From NCBI RefSeq assembly GCF_009177095.1, contig NZ_AP021861.1, forward strand, positions 4,942,501 through 5,006,500: a DNA stretch of 64,000 nt, in the 5' to 3' direction. Shown piece by piece: positions 34,348 to 43,183 of the stretch. Each line of letters begins with the position of its first letter. Positions within the stretch are counted from its first letter, which is position 1. A program made the position numbers and the translations under genes. The stretch is from Lacipirellula parvula. Its GTDB lineage: Bacteria; Planctomycetota; Planctomycetia; Pirellulales; Lacipirellulaceae. The notes under the pieces were generated by a model, which saw only the letters and a program-made list of their open reading frames with translations, searched no databases and had not been told where the DNA came from.

Positions 34348-36547
34348 TGCCGGCTCCTTCCTCGGTTCGCGCGGCGACTTCCTGGAATTTCACGTCGATG
34401 CCGCTGTCGCGGAGCAAGTCGTTGAGACGAATCGCGTGCTGTTCGGCGCCTGGTTCGACTTGCAATAGCAGCGTCGGCCGCCAGTACATGTTGTTTCCCG
34501 CCTGCCCCCAATCGGCCATCCGCTCTTTGACGGAAGCGGCGAGTTGATCGAGGACGCGGTCGGTCGGTTGGTGGAACGAGATTGCCATGGGCTGCTCGGC
34601 GGGCCCGGAGCCGCCTTGATTGGCCGGCATGACGTCGATCTGCTCGGTTTTCACCACGACGCGGATCGGCCGACTGATGGCCGAGGCGCGCCGCGAGGCG
34701 GCTTCGTTGGCCCAGTTGGCGCCGCGTGCACCAGCGGCGCTGGCCGTTTGCCCAGCCGTGTAGCTCACCACTCCTCCAGAGGCGCCGCCCTGGGCTCCAC
34801 TGCCGGCCGAGCCGCTACTCGCACCTCCCGAGGAGCCGTTAGACGCATCCGAACCACCAGCCGAACCCGCTGCGCCGTTGGACGCGGTGGCGTTCGAACT
34901 CGCAGCGCCGCCGGACGCTCCCGCTTGTCCCGCAGCCGCGCCGGTTGGAGTCGACGAGCCGGCGAAGGTTGAGCCGCCGGTTGGCGTCGTCGATCCCGAC
35001 GCTTCCGTACCGCCCGCAACGCCTTGTCCTGGTTGCGTGCCGGCTGGTCCTGCGGAGCCCGCAGCCCCGCCAGTTCCGGCCATTGTGTTGCCGCCTGCTT
35101 GTTGCTGACCAGCCGCCGCGGTTTGTCCGTTTTGCCCGTTTGCGCCAGTCCCCGCCGGACCAGGTTGGCCGCTGGAGTTGCCGGCCGCGCCGCCGCCCGT
35201 GCCCCCTTGGCCGCTGGTCGACATCCCAGCGGCGCCGGTTTCGGCGTACCGCCCGCCGCCGGCTTGGGCGCCGGTTCCTGTGCCGCTTCCAGCGCCGGAG
35301 TCTTGGCCGCCGCCAGCTTGCATCCAGTTTTCGCCGCTGTGGTCGCCAATGCGGTCGCCGTCGCCGCCCGGATGAGCGACGCCTTCGAAACCGCCGCCCA
35401 TGCCGCCGCTGCCATCGCCGCCGCCGCCTTCGCCGGAGCCTAACGCCAACCGGCTTCCGTATTGGCGGGGCGCCGCCTTGGCGAGCATCGCCTGCCGCTG
35501 CCGCGCTTGTTCAACGGCATGCCGCATGATTTGATCGAGCCGCGCATCGGGATCGGGATACTCAAGCTTCCAATCCTCGTCGACAAACTCATAGCCGAAG
35601 TCGGCGTCCCACGAGCTGATGGCGCTGAGCGCCGCACTGTAAGCGTAGGCGCCGTCGGGACGCACGATGATCAGCGGGTAAGGATCGGGCAAGTCGGTCA
35701 TCCCGGCGGCCGCGGCGCGGGCGTTCAGCTCTTCGCGAGCCGCACGAATCGCCGCCGCCAACGGGTTGCCCGAGCGAAGCGGCCCGTCGAAGTCGGCGGC
35801 CGTCAGCCGAATGCCTTCGGGATAGATGGTCACCGCATCCTTGGTGCACTCGATATAGATGGGCCGCCGCATCGTGCCGTTGGCTCCTTGGTAGGGCACA
35901 ATGGCGTACGACTTCTTGCCGGTCGACTCTTTGCGGAGCTTCTCGATTTCCTTCTCGGTATCGGCGACGAGTTGCTTCAGCCGCTTGAGGTTGGTCTCGG
36001 CCGACTCTTGGTCGACGCTCTGTTTCTTCTCGGCCTCTTCCAGATGCTGAAGTGCGAGACGCAGTTTCGCCAGTTCGAGCTCCAACCGCCGCTCGTGTTC
36101 TTCGAGGTGGCTGACGCGATCTTCTTCGTCCTTCACGCGTTGCGCTGCATCAGCGCGAAGCTTTTCGAGCTTCGGCATTTGCTCGCGGAGCTCCGCCAGT
36201 TCCTTTTCGAGTTCCTCGGGCTTGATGCCGTCCTTCACCTCAACGGCCGGCTTGTGTTCTTGGGCTACTTTAGCGGCCGGCTCTGCCGCATCGCTCTCGG
36301 CAAGTTGCTCCCCTTGCTCCGGCGACTTTTCGTCGGCAACAGCGGCAGGAGGCTTGGACTCCGTACCATTGGAAGCAGCGTGCGGCTTCTTGGCGTTCGC
36401 CAGCGCTTCCTCGAGCGTCACGTTCGTCGCCCGCTGCGCAAGCACCACCAGCAGCAACACCAGCGACCCCATGGTGCAGGTGAGCACGTCGAGAAAGGTG
36501 AACGACAGGACGCCGCCACCCGCTTCGCTCGTCCGTCGGCGGATCAT
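34331..36547 (-). CDS. ExbD/MotB-like stator subunit B2 with long coiled-coil and Gly/Ser/Ala-rich region
   Basis: 738 residues. The N-terminal helix FLDVLTCTMGSLVLLLVVLA carries Asp20 in the same F-x-D-V-x5-G pattern as the following gene. A charged coiled-coil (about 75-205) follows. A globular domain comes next (about 210-345; RPIYIECTKDAVTIYPEGI, PLIIVRPDGAYAYSAAL, WDADFGYEFVDEDWKLEYP). The region from about 365 to 610 is almost only Gly, Ser, Ala, Thr and Gln, and the C-terminal ~110 residues are ordered again. The start overlaps the stop of the channel-like gene by 4 nt. The disordered region may act as a long periplasmic spacer. Confidence 0.7.
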   Translation of the reverse strand: MIRRRTSEAGGGVLSFTFLDVLTCTMGSLVLLLVVLAQRATNVTLEEALANAKKPHAASNGTESKPPAAVADEKSPEQGEQLAESDAAEPAAKVAQEHKPAVEVKDGIKPEELEKELAELREQMPKLEKLRADAAQRVKDEEDRVSHLEEHERRLELELAKLRLALQHLEEAEKKQSVDQESAETNLKRLKQLVADTEKEIEKLRKESTGKKSYAIVPYQGANGTMRRPIYIECTKDAVTIYPEGIRLTAADFDGPLRSGNPLAAAIRAAREELNARAAAAGMTDLPDPYPLIIVRPDGAYAYSAALSAISSWDADFGYEFVDEDWKLEYPDPDARLDQIMRHAVEQARQRQAMLAKAAPRQYGSRLALGSGEGGGGDGSGGMGGGFEGVAHPGGDGDRIGDHSGENWMQAGGGQDSGAGSGTGTGAQAGGGRYAETGAAGMSTSGQGGTGGGAAGNSSGQPGPAGTGANGQNGQTAAAGQQQAGGNTMAGTGGAAGSAGPAGTQPGQGVAGGTEASGSTTPTGGSTFAGSSTPTGAAAGQAGASGGAASSNATASNGAAGSAGGSDASNGSSGGASSGSAGSGAQGGASGGVVSYTAGQTASAAGARGANWANEAASRRASAISRPIRVVVKTEQIDVMPANQGGSGPAEQPMAISFHQPTDRVLDQLAASVKERMADWGQAGNNMYWRPTLLLQVEPGAEQHAIRLNDLLRDSGIDVKFQEVAARTEEGAGSGTTR

Positions 36548-38073
36548 GCTGCGTGGCTCGTCCGGGGGACGCTCATCAGGTTGATTTCATCGCGAGCCAA
36601 CGTCGGTCGGCCCAGATTCGCACTTAGCAGTTGCAACGCCGCCGACAAGCTGACGACCGTTTCTTCGAAGCGGTGCGACTCGGCCAGCGTCGTCAGGTTG
36701 CTGTTGAGCGCCTCTTCCAGCCGGCGGACTTGCCCTGTGGCGTCGACGACCTTCAGTAGCACCTCGCTCTGCCGCGTCAGTTGTTCTTGATGGGCGACGG
36801 CAAGGCCAGCCGACTCGATGAGCGATTGCTGCATCTCGCGGAGCAACTCTTCGCTTTGCTTGATCAGTTTCTCTTGGCGATTGACTGCCACCAGCACCGC
36901 TTCGCCAAGCGCGGCTTCCAGTTCGCCGATGTGGCGGTGGTTGTCTTCGGCCAATTTGGTTTCGGTGTGAGCGATCACCGCTGTGTGATGCTCCAACGCT
37001 TCGGCCAAGGCGCCGGTGTGTTGGTCGATGTTGTCGCTGAGGATCTCGGCGTGCCGGACGAGGACGCCCTGCAGATCTTCGGTATGTTTGGCGACGCCGG
37101 CGTTCAGCGACTCGGCGTGACGGGTCATGCCCATCGCGAGCGCGTCGCCGACCGACTTGTGGAGTAGCGCTGCGGCGGCCGACGCGGTTTCTTCCCACCG
37201 ACGGCCCGCGGTGACGAGCGTCTTGCTGAGCGAGGCGTCGTGCCGCGCGACGGCTTGCTCCACCGCGTCGAGCAGGCGCTCGCATTGCCGCACCACTGCG
37301 GCGGCGTGCGGATCGGCGGCGGTGGCGATGTAACCTGTCGCCCCGGCCAGTTGTTCGTAGGTTTTCGTGTCGACCGCATCAAGCAGACGCTGTTCGAAGC
37401 GTTCGACGCCGATGCGACTGAGCGCCAAGATGGTCGTCACGACGATCGCCTGGCCGATCGCGGCGAGGGCGAACTGCATCGCCGAGTTTCCGGCGGCGAC
37501 GCCATCGGTGATGACGCTCCACGCCGGAATCGCCGCCGCGACGGCGGAAACGGCGCCCAAGCCGCCGATCGCCGGGATGGCGGCGGTGAGTGCTCGCACG
37601 CCGCCGTAGTTACTGGCGACGCTAATGCGATCGGCAGCGGAGAGTTGTTGCAGCCGAGCCGCGAGTGCCGCGGCCGGCTCGGCGGACGAACCGCCGCTCA
37701 GCCCGCTTCGCATCCTGCTGACCAGGTAGCTGTTCTGCACCGACGCGGGCAGTTCAGCGAGTTCTTGCAGGCGCTCGGTCGCCGTCTTCTGCAACACGTC
37801 GTCGTTGTCGTGCTGCCGCGGCAGCACGCTGCCGAGCGAACCGTATTGCACGAGCAGGTTGAACGCCCGCATTAGGAGCGACGCCAACCCCACGCAGAAG
37901 AGCAGGGTGACGGCTGTCTTCAGCGTAGCCCCGTCGCCGGCGAACCAGCGATAGAGATTGCCGCTCGGCGAGAGGCCGCGCACCACGAGCGCCTGAAACG
38001 CGAAGCAAGCCATGCCGCCCCAGACGAGCGGTTGGCGGAGCAGCCATTCACAGAATGCAGTGATTCGCGACAC
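36544..38073 (-). CDS. MotA/ExbB-like channel subunit A2 with helical tail
   Basis: 509 residues. Two membrane helices near the N-terminus (about 14-32 and 52-75) and two more (about 160-190 and 200-230; AAIPAIGGLGAVSAVAAAIP and AIGQAIVVTTILALSRIG) give the ExbB/MotA channel plan with its Gly/Ala-rich pore helix. The remaining 270 residues are one long heptad-rich helix region (HAESLNAGVAKHTEDL, HTAVIAHTETKLAEDNHR), likely a cytoplasmic tail. A GTG at 38073 sits 8 nt after a GGGG run; a TTG at 38079 is the alternative. Its stop overlaps the start of the B2 gene. Confidence 0.65.
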   Translation of the reverse strand: MSRITAFCEWLLRQPLVWGGMACFAFQALVVRGLSPSGNLYRWFAGDGATLKTAVTLLFCVGLASLLMRAFNLLVQYGSLGSVLPRQHDNDDVLQKTATERLQELAELPASVQNSYLVSRMRSGLSGGSSAEPAAALAARLQQLSAADRISVASNYGGVRALTAAIPAIGGLGAVSAVAAAIPAWSVITDGVAAGNSAMQFALAAIGQAIVVTTILALSRIGVERFEQRLLDAVDTKTYEQLAGATGYIATAADPHAAAVVRQCERLLDAVEQAVARHDASLSKTLVTAGRRWEETASAAAALLHKSVGDALAMGMTRHAESLNAGVAKHTEDLQGVLVRHAEILSDNIDQHTGALAEALEHHTAVIAHTETKLAEDNHRHIGELEAALGEAVLVAVNRQEKLIKQSEELLREMQQSLIESAGLAVAHQEQLTRQSEVLLKVVDATGQVRRLEEALNSNLTTLAESHRFEETVVSLSAALQLLSANLGRPTLARDEINLMSVPRTSHAA

Positions 38074-38079
38074 GTTCAA

Positions 38080-38838
38080 TCCCCTTCAGCGAGCCTTAGC
38101 CGGTAGGCGCCTTAGCGGCGCGCGACGGCAGCGCAAAGTTTCTCTTCTCCATAGAATCGGCCCAACCGGCAAACTCGATGCAGTCGAATCTGATAAATCG
38201 TCGTGCTGGCGCCGTCTTCATCCCTTTGTTGTTGAAGAAAGCGACTCGCTCCGCAGCGTCGCCGTAATCCGTAAACTTTGCCACAAGCCGGCTCGCCGCT
38301 TGGTCGATAACTTCAACCGTCCAAGGGGCTTCGCTAATCGTCGCCGCTGCGGATATTTATTCGAAGGCGGTCGCATACCGGCCGTCTGATTTGGGGGGAC
38401 TCTTCACTCGCCGCTTCGGCCGCGAGTTCAACGAGGACGCAGCGTTCACACGCGTGCGGTCTATCGATTCATCCCAGGGGGGAGACAGCAGCTCCGGTCG
38501 GCCTTGCGCCGACCGGGCTGTTGTTGTTTGCGCTGGCATCGCACTCGCCGGTTTAGGATTCTCTCAACTGAGGGCGACGCACTGCCGCTAAAAGTAAGGA
38601 ATGACCAGCCCCAGAGGGGCGGCATGATGCAGCCAGGGGCGCGAGCCCCTGGTGAGGCGGGTCGTGTTTTCCAATTGAGCCCCGTGAGGGGCGGCACGAT
38701 TCTCAACGATCGCAACGAGCGATGTCGCCCCTGCGGGGCTGGAGACAATGGCTGCAGCAGCCTCTTACCAGGGGCTTGCGCCCCTGGCTACATGATTTCG
38801 TCCCTCCGGGACTGCTTGGCAATCAAATCGCCTAGCCA
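38080..38838. other. Gene-free stretch inside the stator cluster, holding hairpins and repeats
   Basis: No convincing gene lies in these 759 nt. A hairpin at 38489-38520 (CCGGTCGGC pairing with GCCGACCGG, followed by TTGTTGTTTG) could be a plus-strand terminator-like element. A complex repeat follows at 38606-38819. Two short frames here have no ribosome site or ordered sequence. The gap splits the cluster into one gene and three tightly overlapped genes. Confidence 0.5.
38606..38819. repeat. Multi-hairpin intergenic repeat
   Basis: A string of short GC-rich hairpins: GCCCCAGAGGGGCGGC, CCAGGGGCGCGAGCCCCTGG, GCCCCGTGAGGGGCGGCACGA, TGTCGCCCCTGCGGGGCT, CCAGGGGCTTGCGCCCCTGG and GTCCCTCCGGGAC. 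Left and right halves mirror each other (GGGGCGGCA...TGTCGCCCC; CCAGGGGC in both), so the whole block can fold as one large cruciform. It lies just 20 nt from the stop of the channel gene A1. Confidence 0.7.
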
Positions 38839-40107
38839 CTATGCCGCACTCTTGCGGCCATCGCCGCCGTGGCGGGCGGTGAGCAAGTGGATGGCGCCAG
38901 TAAGGCCATGGACCGCGTCTTCGAACTGCCGCGTTTCGTGAATGAGACGCAGGTTGTCCGAGAGCGTCGCCTGCAGTTCGAGCAGGCGGCCTTCGCCCTG
39001 GGCGATGCCTTGAATGGTGCGTACCACTTCGGAGAAATCGTTCCGCAGCAGGGCTGCTTTATCGATGGTGGCATGAATTTGCCCCATGAAACGATCTTGG
39101 CTTTCGCCGATCGCGTCAAGAATTTGCCGCAGCCGCTCTTCGCGGACGGCGTCGTAGCTTTCGTGCCGGCTGTGGAGCGTTTCGAGGGCCTGCGTCCACG
39201 CTTGGCCTTCTTGCTTCTGTCGAGCATCGAGTCGCTGCAGAATCATTTCGAACGCTTCGATCCAAGTGGCTGTTTGCGTTTCGAGATTCGCCGCCATGAG
39301 CTTGTTAGCGTCTTCGTTCGCTTCCTTGATCACGCTTAGGAACGGCGAGATGCTCGCATCTTTCAATTCGAAGCGGTTGAACAGTTCTTCTTCCACGTTG
39401 CGATCGACGCTCTGCAGGATCGCTTTTTCGATCCACTCGCAGACGAATTGGCAGAACATCATGCACATCGCCGCGGCGAGAGCGACTGTGGTGGCGTTGA
39501 ACGCCTGGCCCATCTCGCTGACGACGACGCCGAGCTGGTCGCTCATCTTGTCAAGCGTGATGCCGTTCAGTGCGGTGCCGAAGTGAACCACCGTGCCCAA
39601 GAAGCCGAGCACCGGCGTGATGCGAACGACGAAGCGGATCAGCGTGTAGCTGCCATTCATCCGCTCGGAGTCGTGATGAGCGAGCAGTTGCAGGTGATCG
39701 CGGAAGTTGCTGTCGGCGCCATTCTCAATGACGTAGCTGAACGCATCGGCGTAGCGGCGGCCGATCCGCGATTCACGCAGCCACTTTGGCTTGGCTTCGA
39801 CGTCTTCGAGCAGGCTCGTGGCCACCGCGGCCGGCACGCGGCGTTTGCGTTCCGGGACCCATTTTTGCCGCAGCGCCATGATTTCCCGCGGGAAACTGGC
39901 GAGCTTTCGCAGCACGTCGGCCAACCCCCAGAAAGTGAGAATGACGACGACGTATTCGACCAAATGCTCAGTCGTGTACCGGTGAAGGGTCGAGTCCTTC
40001 ATCGCCGGGCTGAGGATGATCGCGTAAAAAATCGCGGAGCAAACGGCCCCAATCAGAAACGAGGCGTCGAGCGCAGCGAGGACGGGATTCTTGCGACTGC
40101 GGGACAT
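38839..40107 (-). CDS. MotA/TolQ/ExbB-like proton-channel subunit A1 with helical tail
   Basis: 422 residues. Two N-terminal membrane helices (about 8-31 and 48-65), then a cytoplasmic segment, then two pore helices (about 165-190 and 205-235): RITPVLGFLGTVVHFGTAL and GQAFNATTVALAAAMCMMF. These match the TolQ/ExbB signature (PLLGLLGTV and the Thr/Ala-rich last helix). Residues about 250-420 form a long helix-rich tail. The start at 40107 is chosen from the MSRSRKNP start just before helix 1; a far upstream in-frame start would lack a membrane signal. It is probably the first gene of the cluster. Confidence 0.75.
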   Translation of the reverse strand: MSRSRKNPVLAALDASFLIGAVCSAIFYAIILSPAMKDSTLHRYTTEHLVEYVVVILTFWGLADVLRKLASFPREIMALRQKWVPERKRRVPAAVATSLLEDVEAKPKWLRESRIGRRYADAFSYVIENGADSNFRDHLQLLAHHDSERMNGSYTLIRFVVRITPVLGFLGTVVHFGTALNGITLDKMSDQLGVVVSEMGQAFNATTVALAAAMCMMFCQFVCEWIEKAILQSVDRNVEEELFNRFELKDASISPFLSVIKEANEDANKLMAANLETQTATWIEAFEMILQRLDARQKQEGQAWTQALETLHSRHESYDAVREERLRQILDAIGESQDRFMGQIHATIDKAALLRNDFSEVVRTIQGIAQGEGRLLELQATLSDNLRLIHETRQFEDAVHGLTGAIHLLTARHGGDGRKSAA

Positions 40108-40221
40108 AAGGCTTCGGACCTTGTAGGTGGAGGTCTGGCGCGTCGCTAATAGCTGCTCACGCGCGGCGGGCGGAGTGTATAATCGCCAGCCGATTTCCGC
40201 ACAACCCGACCTGTCGCCGCG

Positions 40222-41292
40222 ATGCCGCCCGAACTGCCCAGCCTGCCTCCCTCGCGTCCTGCGGAGGCGCGAGCGCTGACGGCGGCGCTGGAAATCGCTG
40301 CAGGCCGCGCGATTGAGCGGGTGCTTTGCACGACCGCGGGTAGAGCACAAGCGGCCGCGACGCTCGCGTCGAACCAGCCGCAAGCGACGGTCGATTGCTG
40401 GTTTCTCGATCAGTTTCAGCAGTCGCTCGCCCGTCACGCGATCGGCGAGGCCGCCCCTAACTTGCGATTGGTCTGCCAAGGCGATGCCTCGCCGGGGCCG
40501 TTCCAGCTAGCAGTGCTGCTGGTGTCGAAATCGGGCGAGGCGGAGCTAGCACGCGACCAGTTGCAGGCGGCGGCGCTGACGCTCGAGCTCGGCGGCACGC
40601 TCGTTGCGGCGGTCGACAACCCGCGCGACCAGTGGTTGCGCGAGCAATTGAGCGACCTCTTCGCGAAGGTGACAGTGCAAACGCACGACGACGCAACGGT
40701 CTACATCGCTCGCAAGCAGCAGGAATTGCGGAAGGTGCGCGACTTCCGCTGCGAGTTTACCTTCCGCGACCAAGGACGCTTGCTGCAGGCGGTGAGTCGG
40801 CCAGGCGTGTTTTCGCATCGCCGGCTCGACGCTGGGGCGCGGCAATTGATCGACGCGACGGAAGTAACGCCGGGGATGCGCGTGCTCGATATCGGCTGCG
40901 GCGCCGGCACGGTGGCGATTGCCCTCGCGGCGCGGGAGCCGTCGATTCATGTGCACGCGGTCGATGGCAACGCGCGCGCCGTGGAGTGTACGCTAGCGGG
41001 GGCGGCGCTCAACCAGTTAGCGAACATCACCGCTGAAGTGAACTGCAGCGGGATCTACAACGGGGCAGGGGAGTACGATCTCGCGGTCGCCAACCCTCCC
41101 TACTACGCCGATAACCGGATTGCGGAGCTGTTCGTCGATGCCGCGCACCTGTCGCTGCGTCCCGGCGGTCAGGTCGTGGTCGTGGCGAAGCGGGCCGATT
41201 GGTATGCGGAGACAATGCCGCAGGCGTGGGACGCCGTCGCGCACTGGCCGAGCAAGAACTACGCGATCATCACTGCCCGTCGGCCCGCTTAA
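40222..41292 (+). CDS. Class I SAM-dependent methyltransferase (RsmC/RlmG-like)
   Basis: 356 residues. The C-terminal domain has the SAM motif VLDIGCGAGTVAIALA, the acidic strand VHAVDGNARAV, and the NPPY-type active site AVANPPYYAD, typical for enzymes that methylate exocyclic amino groups of rRNA guanine. The N-terminal half is a degenerate methyltransferase-like domain (LAVLLVSKSGEAELARDQL), as in RsmC and RlmG. The exact target cannot be told from sequence alone. It is divergent from the stator cluster and overlaps the convergent glycosidase-like gene by 23 nt. Confidence 0.82.
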   Translation: MPPELPSLPPSRPAEARALTAALEIAAGRAIERVLCTTAGRAQAAATLASNQPQATVDCWFLDQFQQSLARHAIGEAAPNLRLVCQGDASPGPFQLAVLLVSKSGEAELARDQLQAAALTLELGGTLVAAVDNPRDQWLREQLSDLFAKVTVQTHDDATVYIARKQQELRKVRDFRCEFTFRDQGRLLQAVSRPGVFSHRRLDAGARQLIDATEVTPGMRVLDIGCGAGTVAIALAAREPSIHVHAVDGNARAVECTLAGAALNQLANITAEVNCSGIYNGAGEYDLAVANPPYYADNRIAELFVDAAHLSLRPGGQVVVVAKRADWYAETMPQAWDAVAHWPSKNYAIITARRPA

Positions 41293-43051
41293 TCTTAAAC
41301 GCCACGTCGTCGCCCATGTGTTGCGCGCGGCCATTCTCGTGGACGAGTTCCGGCACGGTCACCGTGAGCTTGCCATCGACAGCGGCGACCGTGACGGGGT
41401 CCATGAAGAACCCCCGCCAGGTGCGGTAGAGTCGCACTTCGTATTCGCCCGGCTCAACGCCAGCGATAGTGAATGTTTCCTTGGCGACGCCGTTCTTCGG
41501 GTTTGCAAACCAGCCGTAAATCAGCTTGGAACTGCGCATCGCCCAGGCATCGCCGCTCGACGCCGTCACTGACGCCGGCTCCCACTCGCTGCCGGCGAAG
41601 TTGATCTCCTGCACGAATCGCGCGAACGAACGAATCTGCCCGGTGACGACGCCGTCGTTAAGGTAAGGCGAATGGTTCCACCAGAACGGCGTCGCGCAGC
41701 TGCCATTGGCTAGCGCGGACCAAAGAGCGTTGTGGTACGTCGCTAGGTAGCCCGGCATGCCTGGTTCGTAATATGTGTGATCGAACCCGCACTCGCCGAT
41801 AATTGCCGGCTTGCGGAACTCGCTCCACAGCTTGGCCGTCTGCTCCGCGTAGTTGCGGTAGGACGCCCGTAGCGGGTGATCGTTGACCAGGTCCGGCTTC
41901 CCGCCCGCTGGCATCGGGAACTCTTGTGCCTCATAAATCTCGCGGGCCGCAATGTCGAAAATCTCGTAGCCTTCCTTCCAGAAGTGGACGACGTGCCCGC
42001 TCTGCGTCCCCGTGGTGGCGCGGCCGTAGGGATCGTTCGCGTGGAAATAGTCGTTAATTTTGCGGCACCACGCGAGCGCCGCCGCCTCGTCGGCCTGAAA
42101 ACCTTCGGTGCCGTTGATCTCGTCGACCACGAACCACATGTAAAGGGACGGACTATAGCCCCACCGCGCGATGATGTAGCGGTAGAGATTTTGTTGCTGC
42201 TTCCACGACGCGTCGCTGGCGAACCAATCCTTCGCCTCGACGACGTTGCGGGCAGGGTTGCTGCGGAAGCGATCGTTGCCGCCGCCCCACATGGCTTCGG
42301 AGATGTACGAGTGGAACACGAGGTTCCAGGCAATGTGGATGTCGCGGGCTTCGCACATGGCGAAGATTTCATCAAGGCGGCCGGCGCGATCTTGGTCATA
42401 GCGTCCGACACCCGAGCCATGCGTTTCCAGCGGCGTCGGGTAGAAGCAAATGAAGTTCACGCCCAGCGTGCGAAGTTCGTCGAGCGCCGTTTCGGTGATC
42501 TGCCCATGGCCGCGGCGGTGATAGTCGTCGTTGTACCAGAGGCCAACACCGTAGAAGCTCGAGCCGTCGGCGTACTGCAAATAGCGGCGATTCTCAGCGA
42601 TCCGGACGAACCCACGGCGGCGGCTTGGTTCGACGCGGAATTCTGCCGCGTCGGTCTCCGCCGTGCCCTCACGATCGCGGACCTTCACGACGTACGACCA
42701 ATTTCCTGACTCGGTCGGCGTGAAGCGGACCATCCACTCGCTGTCCCAGTCGCTGGGGTTGTAGAAGCCCCAAATCTTCCAGACTCGGCCCGACGGGGCG
42801 GTGAACTCAGCCCAGAGGTCGACCTGCTCGGGGTCGAAGGGGTTTTCGAACGTCGCTTTGAGGTCGATTTCAAGCTCGAACTTTTCGTTCTTGGCGATTC
42901 CCCGCGGGCGGACGTCTCGCCCCGGAGACTGCTGCCGGGCGTACCAGGCGTCGCGGTAGACCGTCGGCTCAACTGCGACAAACTCGGGCGGCGCCCCCCC
43001 GGCTAGGGGGGCGATCAGCAGCAGGGCGATAGTGAGCAGGAATCGGGGCAT
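41270..43051 (-). CDS. Secreted DUF5060 protein with glycosidase-type TIM barrel
   Basis: 593 residues with signal peptide (MPRFLLTIALLLIAPLAGGA). The N-terminal beta domain (about 30-130; NEKFELEIDLKATFENPFDP, VRFTPTESGNWSYVVKV) is DUF5060-like. A TIM barrel follows (about 150-480; YGVGLWYND, LRTLGVNFICFYPTP, MWFVVDEINGTEGF, IIGECGFDHTYY). The Glu residues in VVDEINGT and IGECGF are the likely acid and nucleophile pair. The C-terminal beta domain (about 500-590) resembles a putative collagen-binding domain. Such proteins act on plant or algal polysaccharides; the glycan is unknown. Its last 23 nt overlap the methyltransferase gene on the other strand. Confidence 0.78.
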   Translation of the reverse strand: MPRFLLTIALLLIAPLAGGAPPEFVAVEPTVYRDAWYARQQSPGRDVRPRGIAKNEKFELEIDLKATFENPFDPEQVDLWAEFTAPSGRVWKIWGFYNPSDWDSEWMVRFTPTESGNWSYVVKVRDREGTAETDAAEFRVEPSRRRGFVRIAENRRYLQYADGSSFYGVGLWYNDDYHRRGHGQITETALDELRTLGVNFICFYPTPLETHGSGVGRYDQDRAGRLDEIFAMCEARDIHIAWNLVFHSYISEAMWGGGNDRFRSNPARNVVEAKDWFASDASWKQQQNLYRYIIARWGYSPSLYMWFVVDEINGTEGFQADEAAALAWCRKINDYFHANDPYGRATTGTQSGHVVHFWKEGYEIFDIAAREIYEAQEFPMPAGGKPDLVNDHPLRASYRNYAEQTAKLWSEFRKPAIIGECGFDHTYYEPGMPGYLATYHNALWSALANGSCATPFWWNHSPYLNDGVVTGQIRSFARFVQEINFAGSEWEPASVTASSGDAWAMRSSKLIYGWFANPKNGVAKETFTIAGVEPGEYEVRLYRTWRGFFMDPVTVAAVDGKLTVTVPELVHENGRAQHMGDDVAFKIKRADGQ

Positions 43052-43183
43052 AGTGCGGGTAGCGTAGAGGGAGAGTGCAAGTTTAGGTCGGCGGAAAACA
43101 ACTTAATTCAAGTACTTTAACAAAGCCGATACACACAGCCCATCAATTGCTTCCGGGCAGACGCAAGGAAGGTAACCCCTCCC

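Noticed and set aside
38096-38591. Two short frames between the stator genes
   Set aside because: No ribosome site, no ordered sequence and overlap with hairpins; more likely chance.
33289-40107. Zorya-type phage defence system
   Set aside because: A ZorA-like tail and ZorB-like Asp helix are present in outline, but there is no OmpA-type peptidoglycan domain in the B proteins and no ZorC, ZorD or ZorE gene nearby.
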